Positions 45,260-57,272 of a DNA stretch of 64,000 nt are shown here, one piece after another; the stretch's first letter is position 1; each line of letters opens with the position of its first letter. Below the pieces are notes generated by a model that saw only the letters and a program-made list of their open reading frames with translations, did no database searches and had not been told where the DNA came from. The stretch spans positions 49,494 through 113,493 of the forward strand of contig ARYC01001928.1 of assembly GCA_000711775.1 (NCBI GenBank), in the 5' to 3' direction. Source of the DNA: Oxytricha trifallax. Taxonomy: Eukaryota; Ciliophora; Spirotrichea; Sporadotrichida; Oxytrichidae. Both the position numbers and the translations under genes were made by a program.

Positions 45260-46890
45260 AAGTTCTGAAAATTTTTCTAATTAGTGGCAATTACTTATTC
45301 AAATAATTAGTTAAGCCTTTTATTTTTGAAATTCTCACATTTTGGATGTTTTTTGTTGATAATTGATAAATTTGTTATTAATGTGAATAAAAGAAGTTAA
45401 TTTCATTAAATAATGAATAAAGCTTATTCTATATTCTGAGGATTTTATTGAATTTATAAGCTTAAATGAATATATTTTTTAACTTAAAAATATCTGAAAT
45501 TAATGCTTTATTAGAACAATATTAAATGGGAATATCTATCATAGTTTTTTGCATAGAATATTTTAATGAATAAGTCTAAACATTATAACTTAAATTTTAT
45601 TTTCTAATAAAAAAAGTAAGTATTTTTGATTCTTTTGGCACTACTTTTTCCTCAATTTGATCTGTATTAACTATTTAATTTTCATTTCCAAATAAGGAAT
45701 TAAAGTATAAAAATAATTATTTAAAAGCTTGATATTCGTCTGTAGGTGTTATTATATCTAGTCATGAATATTGAAATGATTCTAAAATGCAATATAATTA
45801 ATGCAGAAAATACTTGATTTATCATATTAATTATAATTATTTTTGATTATACAAATATAATTCATACTTTAAACTCATATCAATTTACTTAGGGATTCTT
45901 TTATAATTTTCAATTATTCATAAAAATTAATGATTTTTAAAGCAATTTTATATATCTTAACTTAGGAATAATTAACTTCTTCCATTTTATTATAAAATTA
46001 ATATGCTTATCTCCATAATAAATAATAAGAAATTTGATTTTTTTAAAAAATAAATACAAAATTACAGCAACACTTTTTAATATAAACCTAGACTTTATAG
46101 AAATTGAAAAATAAAAGACCAAATAATTATAAATGCTTTATTTTAATTTATAGTTTACTTAACAAATTTATTCATACACCTAAAAATATTTGCGTTCACT
46201 CATCTTCATTATTTCTTAATTAATTAGATTCATTATATAATATTAATTATTAAAATTCAACTTTACTTGTTTGGAGTTGTAACGATATGTTAGAAATGAT
46301 ATACCTCCTTAAAAAGCATTATAAATAAAAACTTTGACCCTAATTATTTCTTAAATTTTATAAGGGAAATTAAAAATAATCCTTGAAGCAATTAATACAA
46401 GCTTCCCAATATTAGTTCTGTAATTGATTAAATTTTATCTCTAAAAGGCATCAAATCATTATTTTAAGTTTCTTCAACAAACTGTTGTAATATAATACTC
46501 TATAAAAGAATCCTGTATCAAAACTCTAACATGTATCGAAAAGAGTATCAAATTTAAAACATAAATTCGACGTTAAAGAGTTACTGAATCTTCAATTAGC
46601 GGATCAGATAGAATGTTTTTTATTCAATCAAGAGCTATATCTAACAATCATTTAAACTATTCTTGCAGCGATTTCATTGCCTTTCCAAATGATCTAAATT
46701 TTTTAACATATGTTAAGTATTGAATAATTTTATGCAATGTTAGTGTTAAATACCGCAAACTTAGTGGGTTTAATAAAGCTTTCTTAATATCTAAGAGCTA
46801 ACTGAATATTGCATAATCTTAGGATCTATTCAAATCAGCGAGCAAAAAAAATTGATTTTACCCATTTTGATAAGTATTAAAAATTGAAAA
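45260..46890. other. AT-rich spacer
   Basis: No convincing frame or repeat. Confidence 0.4.
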
Positions 46891-46899
46891 AAAAACACT

Positions 46900-47846
46900 C
46901 GCAAGTTTAAAAACCTAACGACTAAAAGATAGATATGGAAGGTGAGGCAAATCTTGAAAAAACAGAGACTCAATAAAAATTAAAGTTCCGAACATGAAAA
47001 ACCGAAATTTGTATCATTGACATCGCGACTTAAACTAATAACTCATTAAATATATAAAATGAAAAAAAATTTAATAATCAATTAAAGATTTTAGGCTTAA
47101 TACATGAGACTAAATAAAAATAAATGTTCTAATCACTTACCAATATGTTCAAAGGTTTAGACCAACAATATGGCAAAGAAGCTAAAAATTATCCTCCCAA
47201 CAAATTTATATGAGGAACTTGATTTTGAAGAAAAACAAAGTTGGCAATATTTCTCATGAAGTCTCAATAAAGACGTACTAAAAATCATTGTTATTTATAA
47301 AAGTTTGATTTACTGTAATAGAATTGATGAAATATAACTTTTCCTAGTTCTTTAAAATGAAGATACTGAAACAAAGTCTCCATACAAATTATTCCAACTA
47401 AAAACAAATACACTTCATGAGTGCGGGCTCGTACCTCCATATTTTGTTATTATTATTTATGATTCATAAGTTGAAATAGCTTTAATGTATTTTGATCAAA
47501 TACTAATCCAAATTAACGTAGCTGGCAGAGCCTATTATTCTTTAATTATTAGCCTTAATGATGGAGGAAAACGTTAATATAGTTAAAGAAGAATGACACC
47601 AGCAACTAACAGACCAAATGATTGAACTCAAAATGAAGTCGATCTTTAGGTTAACAGATCAGAGATAATTCATGAAGATAATATCATAAGATACTGCAAA
47701 TACAACCAATTATTAAGTGAATTGCTGAGCTAAGACCTTGTCAAATCAAAAATAAAGATTTAAAAGTGCTTGGCACTTAAATATACCTAGGATATATAAA
47801 AGATTGGTAGTCCCCAGTGACCTCAGCGTGATCGCAGGTAATTTTA

Positions 47847-47877
<31 letters not shown>

Positions 47878-47880
47878 CTT
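46900..47880 (+). mobile_element. Tailed element, copy E (diverged tail, TA-repeat end)
   Basis: At 47,800-47,840 the family tail is recognisable in diverged form: GGTAGTCCCCAGTGACCTCAGCGTGATCGC. It is followed, after a short AT-rich stretch, by a TA dinucleotide run (~47,853-47,873) instead of TTA repeats. A continuous frame ends inside the tail, as in the other copies. The 5' end is unknown and is placed arbitrarily near 46,900. Confidence 0.5.
47170..47820 (+). pseudogene. ORF of tailed element E, 216 codons with two in-frame TGAs
   Basis: From ATG 47170 (MAKKLKIILPTNLYEELDFE) to TGA 47,818 one phase is kept for 216 codons with balanced sequence (LKTNTLHECGLVPPYFVIII, NVAGRAYYSLIISLNDGGKR). 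TGA occurs at 47,257 and 47,623. Preservation of phase with only two stops suggests recent inactivation. No domain recognised; not obviously related to the B/C or D proteins. Confidence 0.45.
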
Positions 47881-47889
47881 GAATATGTG

Positions 47890-48160
47890 TTGAAAAACAT
47901 CCAAATATATAAAATGATATAAGTATTAAATATTTTTGAATTTCCTGACTTCTTTTCTACCTTTCCTCATCATAAGTATTGCCATTTGTTTTTTCTTTTC
48001 CTCCTCCTAAACTTCTTCTTTGAGCATTTATTCTAGTATGTACCTCCTTTTTATGTTCCCTTTTAATTGCAATTATTATATACATATATATAACCCTATC
48101 ATAAAGGAAATATTTGCTTCTACAATATGTCCATTGTATATCTATTTGATAAATTGACAA
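47890..48160 (-). CDS. Short basic coding-like frame next to element E
   Basis: Minus-strand frame from ATG 48,160 contains INAQRRSLGGGKEKTNGNTY and then DEERQKRSQEIQK; it stays open to the TA repeat. The Gly/Lys/Glu-rich part is unlike chance AT-rich frames. No domain recognised. Confidence 0.3.
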
Positions 48161-49294
48161 ATAAATCTATAATCATAAGCATTATAGTAAATTTTTTCTA
48201 ATAATTATTAATTAAATCAATCCATCAATGATAAATTAGATGAGTGAAATGTGATTTCAAATTTTCAATGAATTTTAAATTAGAGCTTTACTAGGAGAAA
48301 AATAAGAATCAACTGCTAATTCAAATAAATAAAATTGTAACAAACAATCTTAGTGAAGTACTTGAGTTTATTTCATTTTTTCAAACTCATCATTTTAGTT
48401 GACTTTTATTCTCAGTGATTCTTTTCATTATTGTATTTACTTAATTTCTATTGCTTATATATAAGAAAAAATAAAATATATTATTTAAAATCTATTTTAG
48501 CAATTTCAAAATTAGAAGTTTAGACACTATATACCACAAATATAATAAATGTTGTTAATTTATTAACTTTTATAATATATAATATATTGAGTTACTAGAT
48601 ATACATTTGAAGTATAGCTAATATCTACCTTATCAAGCTTCATCCACATTTAATGTTTTAGTAAGGTTTACAATCAATCATTTAATAAGCTAGAAGTTAT
48701 AATCAACTTAATAATTGCTAAAGATTATAATTCAAGATTCCTTTTAATTCAAATTTAACTAAAAATATTTATCAATTTATGTAATATCCATTGTTTTTGA
48801 ATCGATAAGCCTTCCTTCATGTTTAATTAATTTATCTGTTAGTGTATAATTATATATAGCTAAATTTCCATTTGTCATTTCATTTATAATTCTCGCTTAC
48901 AGAGATTATTATGTCGAAATTGAAAATTTCAGCAAATGTCCTACGAAAATCTGTGATAGTAATATATTGATGAATAATTCCAAATTTCATGTTTTTCTAA
49001 GATTTAAAAAGATTATTGCAAAAAATAGTATATTAAATGCAAAATATTTATTTCAATAAGTATATTTATATTTGGTATTATTAATTAGATAATTGTACAT
49101 TATTGTCTAAGTAGTCTTATATAACCAAATATAAAGAGTGTTATTTTTAGCATTTGTATATTCTGTCATGGGCTTTTTTTATATAATTTTAAGTTTAATG
49201 TAAAATAAAGTAGACTGTTTAGTAGATTATACAATGATGCATCCATATAAAATAAATACATTTTATTCATTTAAAATTAATAATAATATATTCC

Positions 49295-49815
49295 AGTACT
49301 TTGATTTCTGGTCATCATGTCCAAGAGGAAGTTATAGAAGAATATCTTCGAGGAGAGGTAGAAGTGAAATCTACTTATGACTAGTTTAATTCTAAATTAG
49401 CTTCAAGCGATTATGGATGATAAAGATATCAGATAAATAAAGAGATGGGTCAGCTTAATGAACTTAAAATTAAAGAATAGTAGATTCTAGAAAGATTAAG
49501 GTGATTTGCAGAGTAATATCATCTTCTCTATTTGTCTGAGCAATGAAAAATAATGCGAAATGTACAATATAAATATAGAGGCAATTATATTAAGGAAAAC
49601 ATACATATCAAGCTTAAAGAAACTTACTATCCGTAGACAACATCACTACAGAACCACTCTCCATTAAACAAATCGCCACTGCATGCCAAAACTTCATTTA
49701 GCTACTTCTTTGCTACTTTAATCGCATAGTTGCAATTGCAAGCTGAAATTTTTATCAGTACACATTTCCAAAAAATAAAAATTCTTTTTTTAATTTACAT
49801 TTTTTGTCAATGAAC
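49295..49815 (+). pseudogene. Decayed coiled-coil-like coding region
   Basis: One phase from 49,295 reads GHHVQEEVIEEYLRGEVEVK, STYDQFNSKLASSDYG, then NKEMGQLNELKIKEQQILER and FAEQYHLLYLSEQ. TGAs lie at 49,418, 49,502 and 49,544 and no phase change is needed. An overlapping phase is open from 49,421 to ~49,810. The glutamate/glutamine-rich helical pattern is protein-like. No domain recognised. Confidence 0.4.
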
Positions 49816-49924
49816 AGTGTTTTATAATCAACTCCATCTCAATCTTAATTAATTGATTATTATTTATTAATTAAAGATTTCTTATCATAAACTATAAATC
49901 TTAAATTTGAAATAGAATTCAAGA

Positions 49925-50245
49925 TAGCTTCGACTGTAAGCAAATGATGCAATTAGATAAATTGGAAGTATGGCGGTCATATGTGAAATAAATAAATTAA
50001 ATGTTATATGAAATAGTGGAATCAAGGTTTGAAATTAAAACAAACAGTATGATAAAGACATATCAGATGAAGATTCTGATGATTGTTAAGTTAATGCTTA
50101 TTATATCAAATAACCAAGCAATAGAACTTTATGTAAGGCAACATTCTATTTTATTTGCCAATTAGATTTTATGAGCATGCAAAAATACTAGCTGAAAAGT
50201 CAGCAAACACCAAAATGAATATTGGAAAAACAGGGCTATTTTTAA
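49925..50245 (+). pseudogene. Coding-like remnant with acidic segment
   Basis: Two overlapping phases look coding. One reads CKQMMQLDKLEVWRSYVKQI; the other, from ~50,045, reads QYDKDISDEDSDDCQVNAYY and PSNRTLCKATFYFICQLDFM, ending at TGA near 50,215. A phase change between them suggests a decayed gene or an intron. Not recognised. Confidence 0.35.
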
Positions 50246-50249
50246 TAGT

Positions 50250-52560
50250 GGTTGATCAAGGAAAGAATTTAAAAATGGAGAGTGTCATTATCGGAGTATG
50301 TTGAATTTAAAATGAGTATCACAATTAATTGGCCACTATAAGCAGAAAGATTAATAGGATAAATGAATTAATTAGAGAAAAAAATTAAATTGAAATTATT
50401 TAAAATTAGAGAGAGGCATCAATGGGTAAGATGAAATAATTAGAAAGTTAATAATTCAGCATTAGGCATAGTCCTAATTAATGAAAGAAATTCAATTCAA
50501 ACTTAATGCTGAATGGAAATATTCATAAGTAAACACAATAAATTCAAGAAGGAGAATTAAATGGAGACATGGAAGAAAAAGCATATAATCTGTAGCAAAT
50601 AGATTTTGATTTTAATATTCAGAGCAATATATGGATCTATAATTAACTATAGTTTATATTAAAATTCTAAGATTTTGAAATTTTAATCTTTTAATATGAT
50701 GATGAAATGGAAAAGAGAAGTAGCTTAAAATAAATGTTGCTCTAAATGCAATATAGGGTTTTAGGTTGATGCTGCACATTTTCCTACCGTATAATCGTGA
50801 TTTTAGACTACAAAAATTCTTTTTGTTTATTTATCCCCTGAGGAGCTCACTAAGTTTTAAATGTTTTTTTTACAATCTGTCTTATTCTCTATTTTATCAG
50901 TGCTAATCTATTTTTATTATTTTAAACTTTGAATAATTTTATGCTTGAGTATTTTTTCACTGAATTTTATTTATTCATGCATTAAAAATATTGATCATTA
51001 TCAGCGACCTCTGTTGGGGTCTGCTTATTTTAATAAAATATTTTTTATTTGTCTTATTACTTAAAAAGCAAGAAGTGTTTTAAGGTACAATTTAATTCAC
51101 AATCTAAGAATTGATGAATATGGAGTGATATAAAAAAATAGAAATTGAAAAGAAGCTGCTCCTAATTATCAAAAATATCAATTTTACCTTTAAAAATATA
51201 ATTAAAAAGGGGTGAGAATTCTTAACCTATTATTTGCATTCAACAAAACAATCAATTTTTATAGTGCAACTTTGGCTCACTTAACCATCACTTTCGAGCA
51301 AAGTCAATCTAATCATAAATTAAAATAGTAAAAATTAATAGAATTTTATTATAGACTACTTTAAAAGACTAAGTTGGTTGATTTTATTGAATATTTATAA
51401 TTCAAAATTTACTATAAATTTGATTTAAATGAAAATTGTAGAGTCGCAATAATCGTCACTTTGTTCAAGAATCAAAGTAAATTTAATGCAATATATTTAT
51501 TCTATAGTGCATTATTAGTTAATTAATTACCTCAACCTATTTATTTTCATAACTACGAACTACTACTTTTACTAACTTAAAGCTAAATTAACTTATTAAA
51601 CTCATTATCTTAATAATGATTTGAGTTAATTTTATAACGGTGATTAAAAGAAATCCTTCAATAATCAATAAAATCAAATAAAGGAAATTATAGACCATAA
51701 TATATTAAATTTCACAAGCAAACTATCTTTAATTATTTATAATATGTTTGCATGAATAGAAAATATTATATAAATTTAATATTATCTATTTAAATTAGTT
51801 AATAATAATTTATTGTTATTTATACCAATTAATACTTATTATTCATAAACATAAGATCAAATGATAAATCTGATAGCAGTATTTAAAATAGTATAATAGA
51901 CTAAAGAAAACATTAAAAAAAGATCACTATTTTTAAGTGTGTTTGTTTGAGGTTATTATCTTCAATACTAAAATATATTTGTTAGAAACTGACTTAATGA
52001 AAGAATTAGGCACTAAAAAAGACTCAAACTCCTTATTAAACTGATAATTTTATATACAAGTTTTCAACGGCATTAATAATGCCCAAGAGAAAGAAAATAC
52101 ACTGAGTCTTAATATAATTAACTGCAAACTAAAAAAGCTTTAATAAAGAATTAATAGAAACATCTAAATAGTTTTTTATTAAATCTATAAAGAATATTGC
52201 AAAATTATCGAGTATGCCAATCAAGTATTTTAAAATCTCAAACGAAACTTTGTCTGAAATAAATAAATTATTTTAGGTCAATATAAAACTAATCTTCTTA
52301 TAAACTCATATCAAGCGATCAATGAAAATACTTAAAGGGAATAATACTAGTATTACCATATCTATGAATATGACGAGCGTTAAATTTAATCTATTAAAAA
52401 ATATCATTATCGATAAAATACTTTAAAAATAGGTAAAACTGAGAAACATTAATACAAATGCAAGATTATTTATTTGAAACAGTCACAAACTTAATAAGTT
52501 TATTTATAGTATTTAATTGAATATACTGTTGTTTAAATTAAAATAAAATACACTGCATAT
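50250..52560. other. AT-rich stretch
   Basis: No supported gene or repeat, apart from short remnants continuing the 50.0-kb frame. Confidence 0.4.
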
Positions 52561-52579
52561 AATATATTCATGTTTACTA

Positions 52580-52800
52580 TATGATGACGAGAGCTAAAAG
52601 GTAGGGAGCCTTCACTTCTCTTGTTTTTTATTAGCATGACTATACTCTCCTTTAGCTTAGCTGATTAATGAATAACATAAATACCGCTCTTCTCAATAGC
52701 TTTAGTAATTTTAATTGCATCACCTTTCCTATAGAGTTGATTTAACCAACTTGTCCCATTATTCTTCCTAAGGGAGTATTTTGTTAAACAAAAAACTGAA
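52580..52800 (-). CDS. Coding-like frame downstream of the 52.8-kb gene end
   Basis: Minus strand: SLRKNNGTSWLNQLYRKGDA, IKITKAIEKSGIYVIHQSAK and LKESIVMLIKNKRSEGSLPF, open throughout. It starts ~40 bp after the TGA of the neighbouring gene segment on the same strand. It may be a segment of another gene. No domain assigned; the resemblance of the helix AIKITKAIEKSG to Alba-type proteins is too weak to use. Confidence 0.35.
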
Positions 52801-52834
52801 ATACTTGAAGATCTCTGTAATTATTATTTTATCA

Positions 52835-53850
52835 TCATTCAGCAGTTTCCTCTTTGGCTTCTCCACCAACTTCACCAGAAATGATGAATACTTAGTTCTC
52901 TGGGTCGGTCTCCTACAATAAATAACTGAAGCTTCATAATTAGTCTATTTCCTAGTCTCTGCCATAATTTCGTAAGCTGAGAGACCTAACTGAACGCCAG
53001 CTATCTTATTGTTCACACTGCCTTCTATCTTTGTTCCAAGGAAATTGCATATCCAGTGAGAAAGTACCCTATAAAATTTGCCTTATTATTAATGAATTTT
53101 GGAGGGAAGTGCATTATGATTTATTTAAACAATAATGGTATTACTGACCTACGTGCTCTTCAGTCTTACCATAGCAGGTAATCTTGTGTGATATTTTATA
53201 AATTATTGAGACTTTTTGCTTGATAAAACGAAACCAATTTTGGTGTAAGCTTAAATCCTAAATATTTTTATCCTTAGGAATTGCCTAATAAGTTGACTGA
53301 AATGTTTTCGATAACATGTTCATTCAATAATTTAATTACTTTATTAGTTATTACGATAATTTTATTTTATAAAATATCAAATTCGTTCCTGTTGCAAATA
53401 AATAATCTTGCATTTTTATTAATATTTCTCAGTTGACCTATTTTAAAGTATTTTATCGATAGTGTCATTAGCAATAATTAATAACTTAATAATGAAATTC
53501 ATTTATTTCAGGTTTAGTTCATTCTTCTTTCTTATTCAAGATAAGAGTAATCAATACACAATTCCAATAATTCAATTTCGGTGACCTAAATCTTATGATC
53601 ATTTTAAATTTTACTGCATAAATTGAAGATAATCAAATAAATTTGATACTTTGACACTAAAAGAAGTTTTTCAAAATTTACCCTTACAGTGATATTCATC
53701 AAAGATCGAGCTTCTAAGCTATTTTCATTAAAAATAATCTTGGCACTCTAGAGTCTCTCCAAATCCATGCATTTCTGAAAAAGATGTTTAACAATGATGG
53801 CATTGTAATTTAATTCAGCTAAATATCTCCTTTGAAAATTAATTATTTGG
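52835..53850 (-). CDS. Host-like gene segment(s) with a pointer-bounded IES and introns
   Basis: Minus strand. An upstream segment (53,688-~53,850) reads LNYNAIIVKHLFQKCMDLER, LQSAKIIFNENSLEARSLMN and IT before GTAAGG. A downstream segment reads FYRVLSHWICNFLGTKIEGS, VNNKIAGVQLGLSAYEIMAE. The final segment reads TDPENQVFIISGEVGGEAKE and ETAE-TGA at 52,835. The last junction is an IES (52,908-52,954) between GAGAC repeats; removal joins the frames exactly. An intron of 88 nt (53,082-53,169, GTAAGA..AATAAG) also keeps phase. The structure between 53,170 and 53,687 is unclear. Acidic C-terminus. Family not recognised. Confidence 0.6.
52908..52959 (-). other. Internal eliminated sequence with 5-bp pointer GAGAC
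   Basis: On the minus strand GGCAGAGACTAGG..TTGTAGGAGACCGAC: GAGAC occurs at both edges (plus-strand GTCTC at 52,908-52,912 and 52,955-52,959) around 42 bp of AT-rich DNA. Removing one pointer and the 42 bp fuses ..YEIMAE to TDPENQ.. in phase. There is no GT at the left edge, so a spliceosomal intron is unlikely. This is a textbook non-scrambled ciliate IES. Confidence 0.7.
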
Positions 53851-53992
53851 ATTAGTTTAATAACCTTATGTCAATCAATAAGATATTATTATTATTATTA
53901 TTCTACTTCATGAATTTTAAAATAAAATCATCTTTGATTAATTTATATTATAATTGAATCAGATATTAATAAGAAATTAAAATATTGATTGG

Positions 53993-56000
53993 ATCTATCA
54001 AATATTTTAATAAAATATAAAAAATATTTCTCTATTCTTTCTCATATATGATATCTTAGTCTATTTGTTTAATCTTTATAAGAACAATAATAATTTCAAA
54101 ATTTAAGAGTAGACACTTGCCGTAATGTTGATGTAACTTTGCAGTTGAGCTTTTACTCTAATTCCTTAATGTTTTATTTTATTAAATCTAGGATTTTGTC
54201 TCTAAAATTGGAGTGGACTGAGAAAAAATGTATTTACAAAACTGGAAGTCGTAAAAACGAATCGGAAAAATTAAAGTGAGGGAATGAGATGGACTAGGAT
54301 TAGTCCTGTTACAGGCAAGAAACTTTCTGAATCAGATCGACTGCTGGTCAAAGCCTAGGACAAACGAAGGAAAGAGAAAGATAAAGATTGGATGACCTAT
54401 AGTATACGGATCTTGGATAAGTTTTGGGTTAGCATTTTGAGGGTTGTAAATGCTCCCAAATGAATAGTCTAATATTTACTCTTTATTATGTGCTAAAAAC
54501 TACCTAACTAGATCTAGGATTTTATCCATTGATCGATTTGACCGGATGATATTGTGGTCAAAATAAGATAAGTGAAAAAGTATATTATACTTTTTTAGAT
54601 TAATTTGTTTAAATATGAAATTAGCTTTAATAACTAATTTGTAGGTTTAATTATTTTCTTTCTATAAACAAAAGACTCTGTCTTATTCATTCTTATTGTA
54701 CTAACTTCTTTGCTATTCTCTTGTTATTTTTGAGGCAATGTGCTCTCTACTTTAGCAAACGTGTCAGAAAGTATAACCAAGTTTATAGTATCTAATGTGA
54801 AAGTATTTGCCTCATATTATTTTACATTTCTGATATCAATCAAAGGACACTGTGAATCAAAAACTTCCATATCAATTTTCTAAATTATTTCTTATAGTAA
54901 TGCATTGGTTGTTATCACTACTGCATTGTCTACATATTTTTTAGTAACATTCCCATTCATAACTTTAGTAGAGTATTTACTTCCCTGAAAAATCTATGTA
55001 TTTTTGCTACTTTTTTCTACTTTTTAAATGCTTAGAAATATATTTTTTATTCATTTAATCCATCAGAAAAACTTAGTCAAATATTTAACTGCCATCATTC
55101 CTTTAAGTATGATTATCCTTCAAAAAGTACACTTAAATAAATATCTTTTAAAGTATCTTATCAATAGTTGTGTTTCAGAATCTGCTCATCATTAGGGCAA
55201 TATACAAGGTTCCTTTGGATTTTGTTTTAAAATAAAAACTTGGGAAATTAGTTGGCAGCTAAATCATAAACAAAAATTCTGAAATTTGTCAAAGGATATA
55301 AACTCTCTTTAATGGATCTAGTCACTTTTTTATCGCTTAAGTTTGAAGTCATTCAATTATTGAAATTTGTTTTCCCACAAGTAGCTGTCAGCAAATCAAC
55401 TTTTTTTAATTCCTTTTAATATGTACTCGAATTTTAATTTGAACAATGTAACTTCAGTTCTGCCAATACTTCTTTATGTAATCTAATAGATTGTGTTTTT
55501 CATGTATTCTAAGTAAATCACCGAATTGGACTAGCATCAATTGCTTTGTAATTGTCGGTGAAATTTAGAATTCTGTTAATAAACTTGTCACTATAAAACT
55601 CATCTATTGCCTGTCAAAGTTATCTTGATCTTCTTCAATAAGTTATGTGTGTAAAGGAAGGCAGCAATTGATAAAGAATTTTATTCTAAAGATTTTATCT
55701 TTGTATAGTGCTGATTAAAAATAATGCCACAAAAGTTGTTTCTCTTCTTGAAGTGAAATTTTCAATGACACTTATAAAGATATAGGCAACAAATCTTGAT
55801 AAACTACTTCTGTATCTTTAATCTTCATAAATACTTATAGAATTTATACTCTTGCTCATATTTTAGATTCTCTTGATTAAAGCACTAGAATTATCCAGCC
55901 AGTAACACCAAATGCACTCGTACAAAAAGTTATTCCAAAGTTCTTAGTTAAAACAATACTAAAAGAATACATAGTAATAAAGAAGTAATAAATAGTAATT
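53993..56000 (-). pseudogene. Large decayed minus-strand gene, unknown
   Basis: Over ~1.4 kb (56,000 to ~54,640) balanced protein sequence appears on the minus strand, with phase changes roughly every 60-120 codons: NFGITFCTSAFGVTGWIILV, MKIKDTEVVYQDLLPISLQV, ITKQLMLVQFGDLLRIHEKH, MTSNLSDKKVTRSIKESLYP, NKYVD-like VMNGNVTKKYVDNAVVITTN and FTLDTINLVILSDTFAKVES. The frame then stays open to TGA near 53,993, but the last part is ambiguous with an opposite-strand ORF. No motif could be tied to a family. It may be a gene with several small IESs or a pseudogene. Confidence 0.45.
54284..54463 (+). CDS. 59-codon plus-strand frame (ambiguous with the minus strand)
   Basis: ATG 54284 to TGA 54461: MRWTRISPVTGKKLSESDRL, LVKAQDKRRKEKDKDWMTYS, IRILDKFWVSILRVVNAPK. 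The protein character is strong (charged helix, Trp/Tyr), and it is locally GC-richer. The minus strand is open here too, so only one can be real; I favour the plus strand. It lies between two copies of ATCTAGGATTTT (54,186 and 54,522). Confidence 0.35.
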
Positions 56001-56124
56001 CATTCCATTATTTTATATATTTAAATTAATTAATGTATGAAAGTTTAATATACGTGCATGACTTCTATAATATTAACCACAAAAAATTTAATCAAATTAA
56101 TCAACCGGTTAAATCCTAGATTTT

Positions 56125-56805
56125 TAAAAATAAAATTAAGGTGGTACCTGTCTCACACCCTTCTACTACTAATAATGTAAAAATATATCCGTTAATTCTC
56201 TCACCAACTAAATTTGGGTCCAAAATTACGAATTTAATAACTAAAAATATTTTTAAAAATGCTTTGAGGTCATATAACATTGAAAAAATAATTTGATTTA
56301 TCAAAAAATTAGAAGTATTTCTGATTGTTTTATCATTTTATTTTTCTTCCAAATAATTTTTATTTTGTATTTATTAGTATTTTCGTTCAGAAACTTGTAG
56401 AATATTTATAATTGATATTTAGCGAAAAAAAATCAATATCATTCTTAAATCAATTAATTTTACATTTCATTTTTTTATAATTCCATTTTGATATTATAGA
56501 ATCAATGATAAGTTGCCTACAAATTTCTTGACAAAGATTATATAAGTTAAAAAGCGAATAAAATATTGAGAAAATCACATAATAATATTATCAAAACGAG
56601 CCTTAGTATATTTAATTTTGTGACAAATCAATAATCTTTTAAATGCCTAATGTCCTCAGAGCATTTTCAATAACATTTTTATTCACAAAATTAGTGATTT
56701 TTTACCCAAATTTAGTTGGTGAGAAAATATTTGTTTTATTCTTGCATTCAAAATAGTGGGAGAAGTGAGACAGGCGACCCCAAAAATTAGAATTATAGCT
56801 CAACT
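56125..56805. mobile_element. Degenerate inverted-repeat element
   Basis: The arms share GG(T)GGTACCTGTCTCAC / GTGAGACAGGCGACC at the outer ends and CTCACCAACTAAATTTGGGT / ACCCAAATTTAGTTGGTGAG further in, in opposite orientation around a centre near 56,465. The arms are clearly diverged, so the element is old. The minus-strand ORF at 56,116-56,304 is a by-product. Confidence 0.7.
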
Positions 56806-57272
56806 GTATTGTCACAAAAACATAACGGTAAACTTCCCTTTTTAAATAAATCTGCGATCTTAAATGATAAGCCATATCATAGCTAAAATTATATTGTTGT
56901 TGTCACATATAGTTGAGTAGGTAGTCTTATTTGTATTTCATTTCTTTTTGGTACCTTATATATTAAAAAACTTTTCTATATATCACCATATAGAATATCT
57001 GAATTATTAGCGTTAGTACCCTAACTTCAAACAGATATTCCCAGGCTTTATTGGTATTATGGTGGCTGGTCTTTTCTTATGACAAATCTTCAATTTAGCG
57101 ATTATTGTAGTTCATTGGCACATCATCCATCGACAGTTTTGTTATTAAATAGTAATTACTTATTAAGGATTTAATTTTAATATTTTCTATTTATTGAATA
57201 TAAGTAGTTTTTTCAAAGTTATTGATTGGTTTAATTCTAGTATGTAGCTATCAGATTCTGACTATAGTTTCT

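Noticed and set aside
47850..47875. TA dinucleotide run as a regulatory or origin element
   Set aside because: It directly follows the diverged retroelement tail and is best read as that element's simple-repeat 3' end.
53041..53180. 53,082-53,169 as an IES with a GTA pointer
   Set aside because: A GTAAGA..AATAAG intron explains the junction and keeps the phase through the residues FYRVLSHW, so a 3-bp pointer is not needed.
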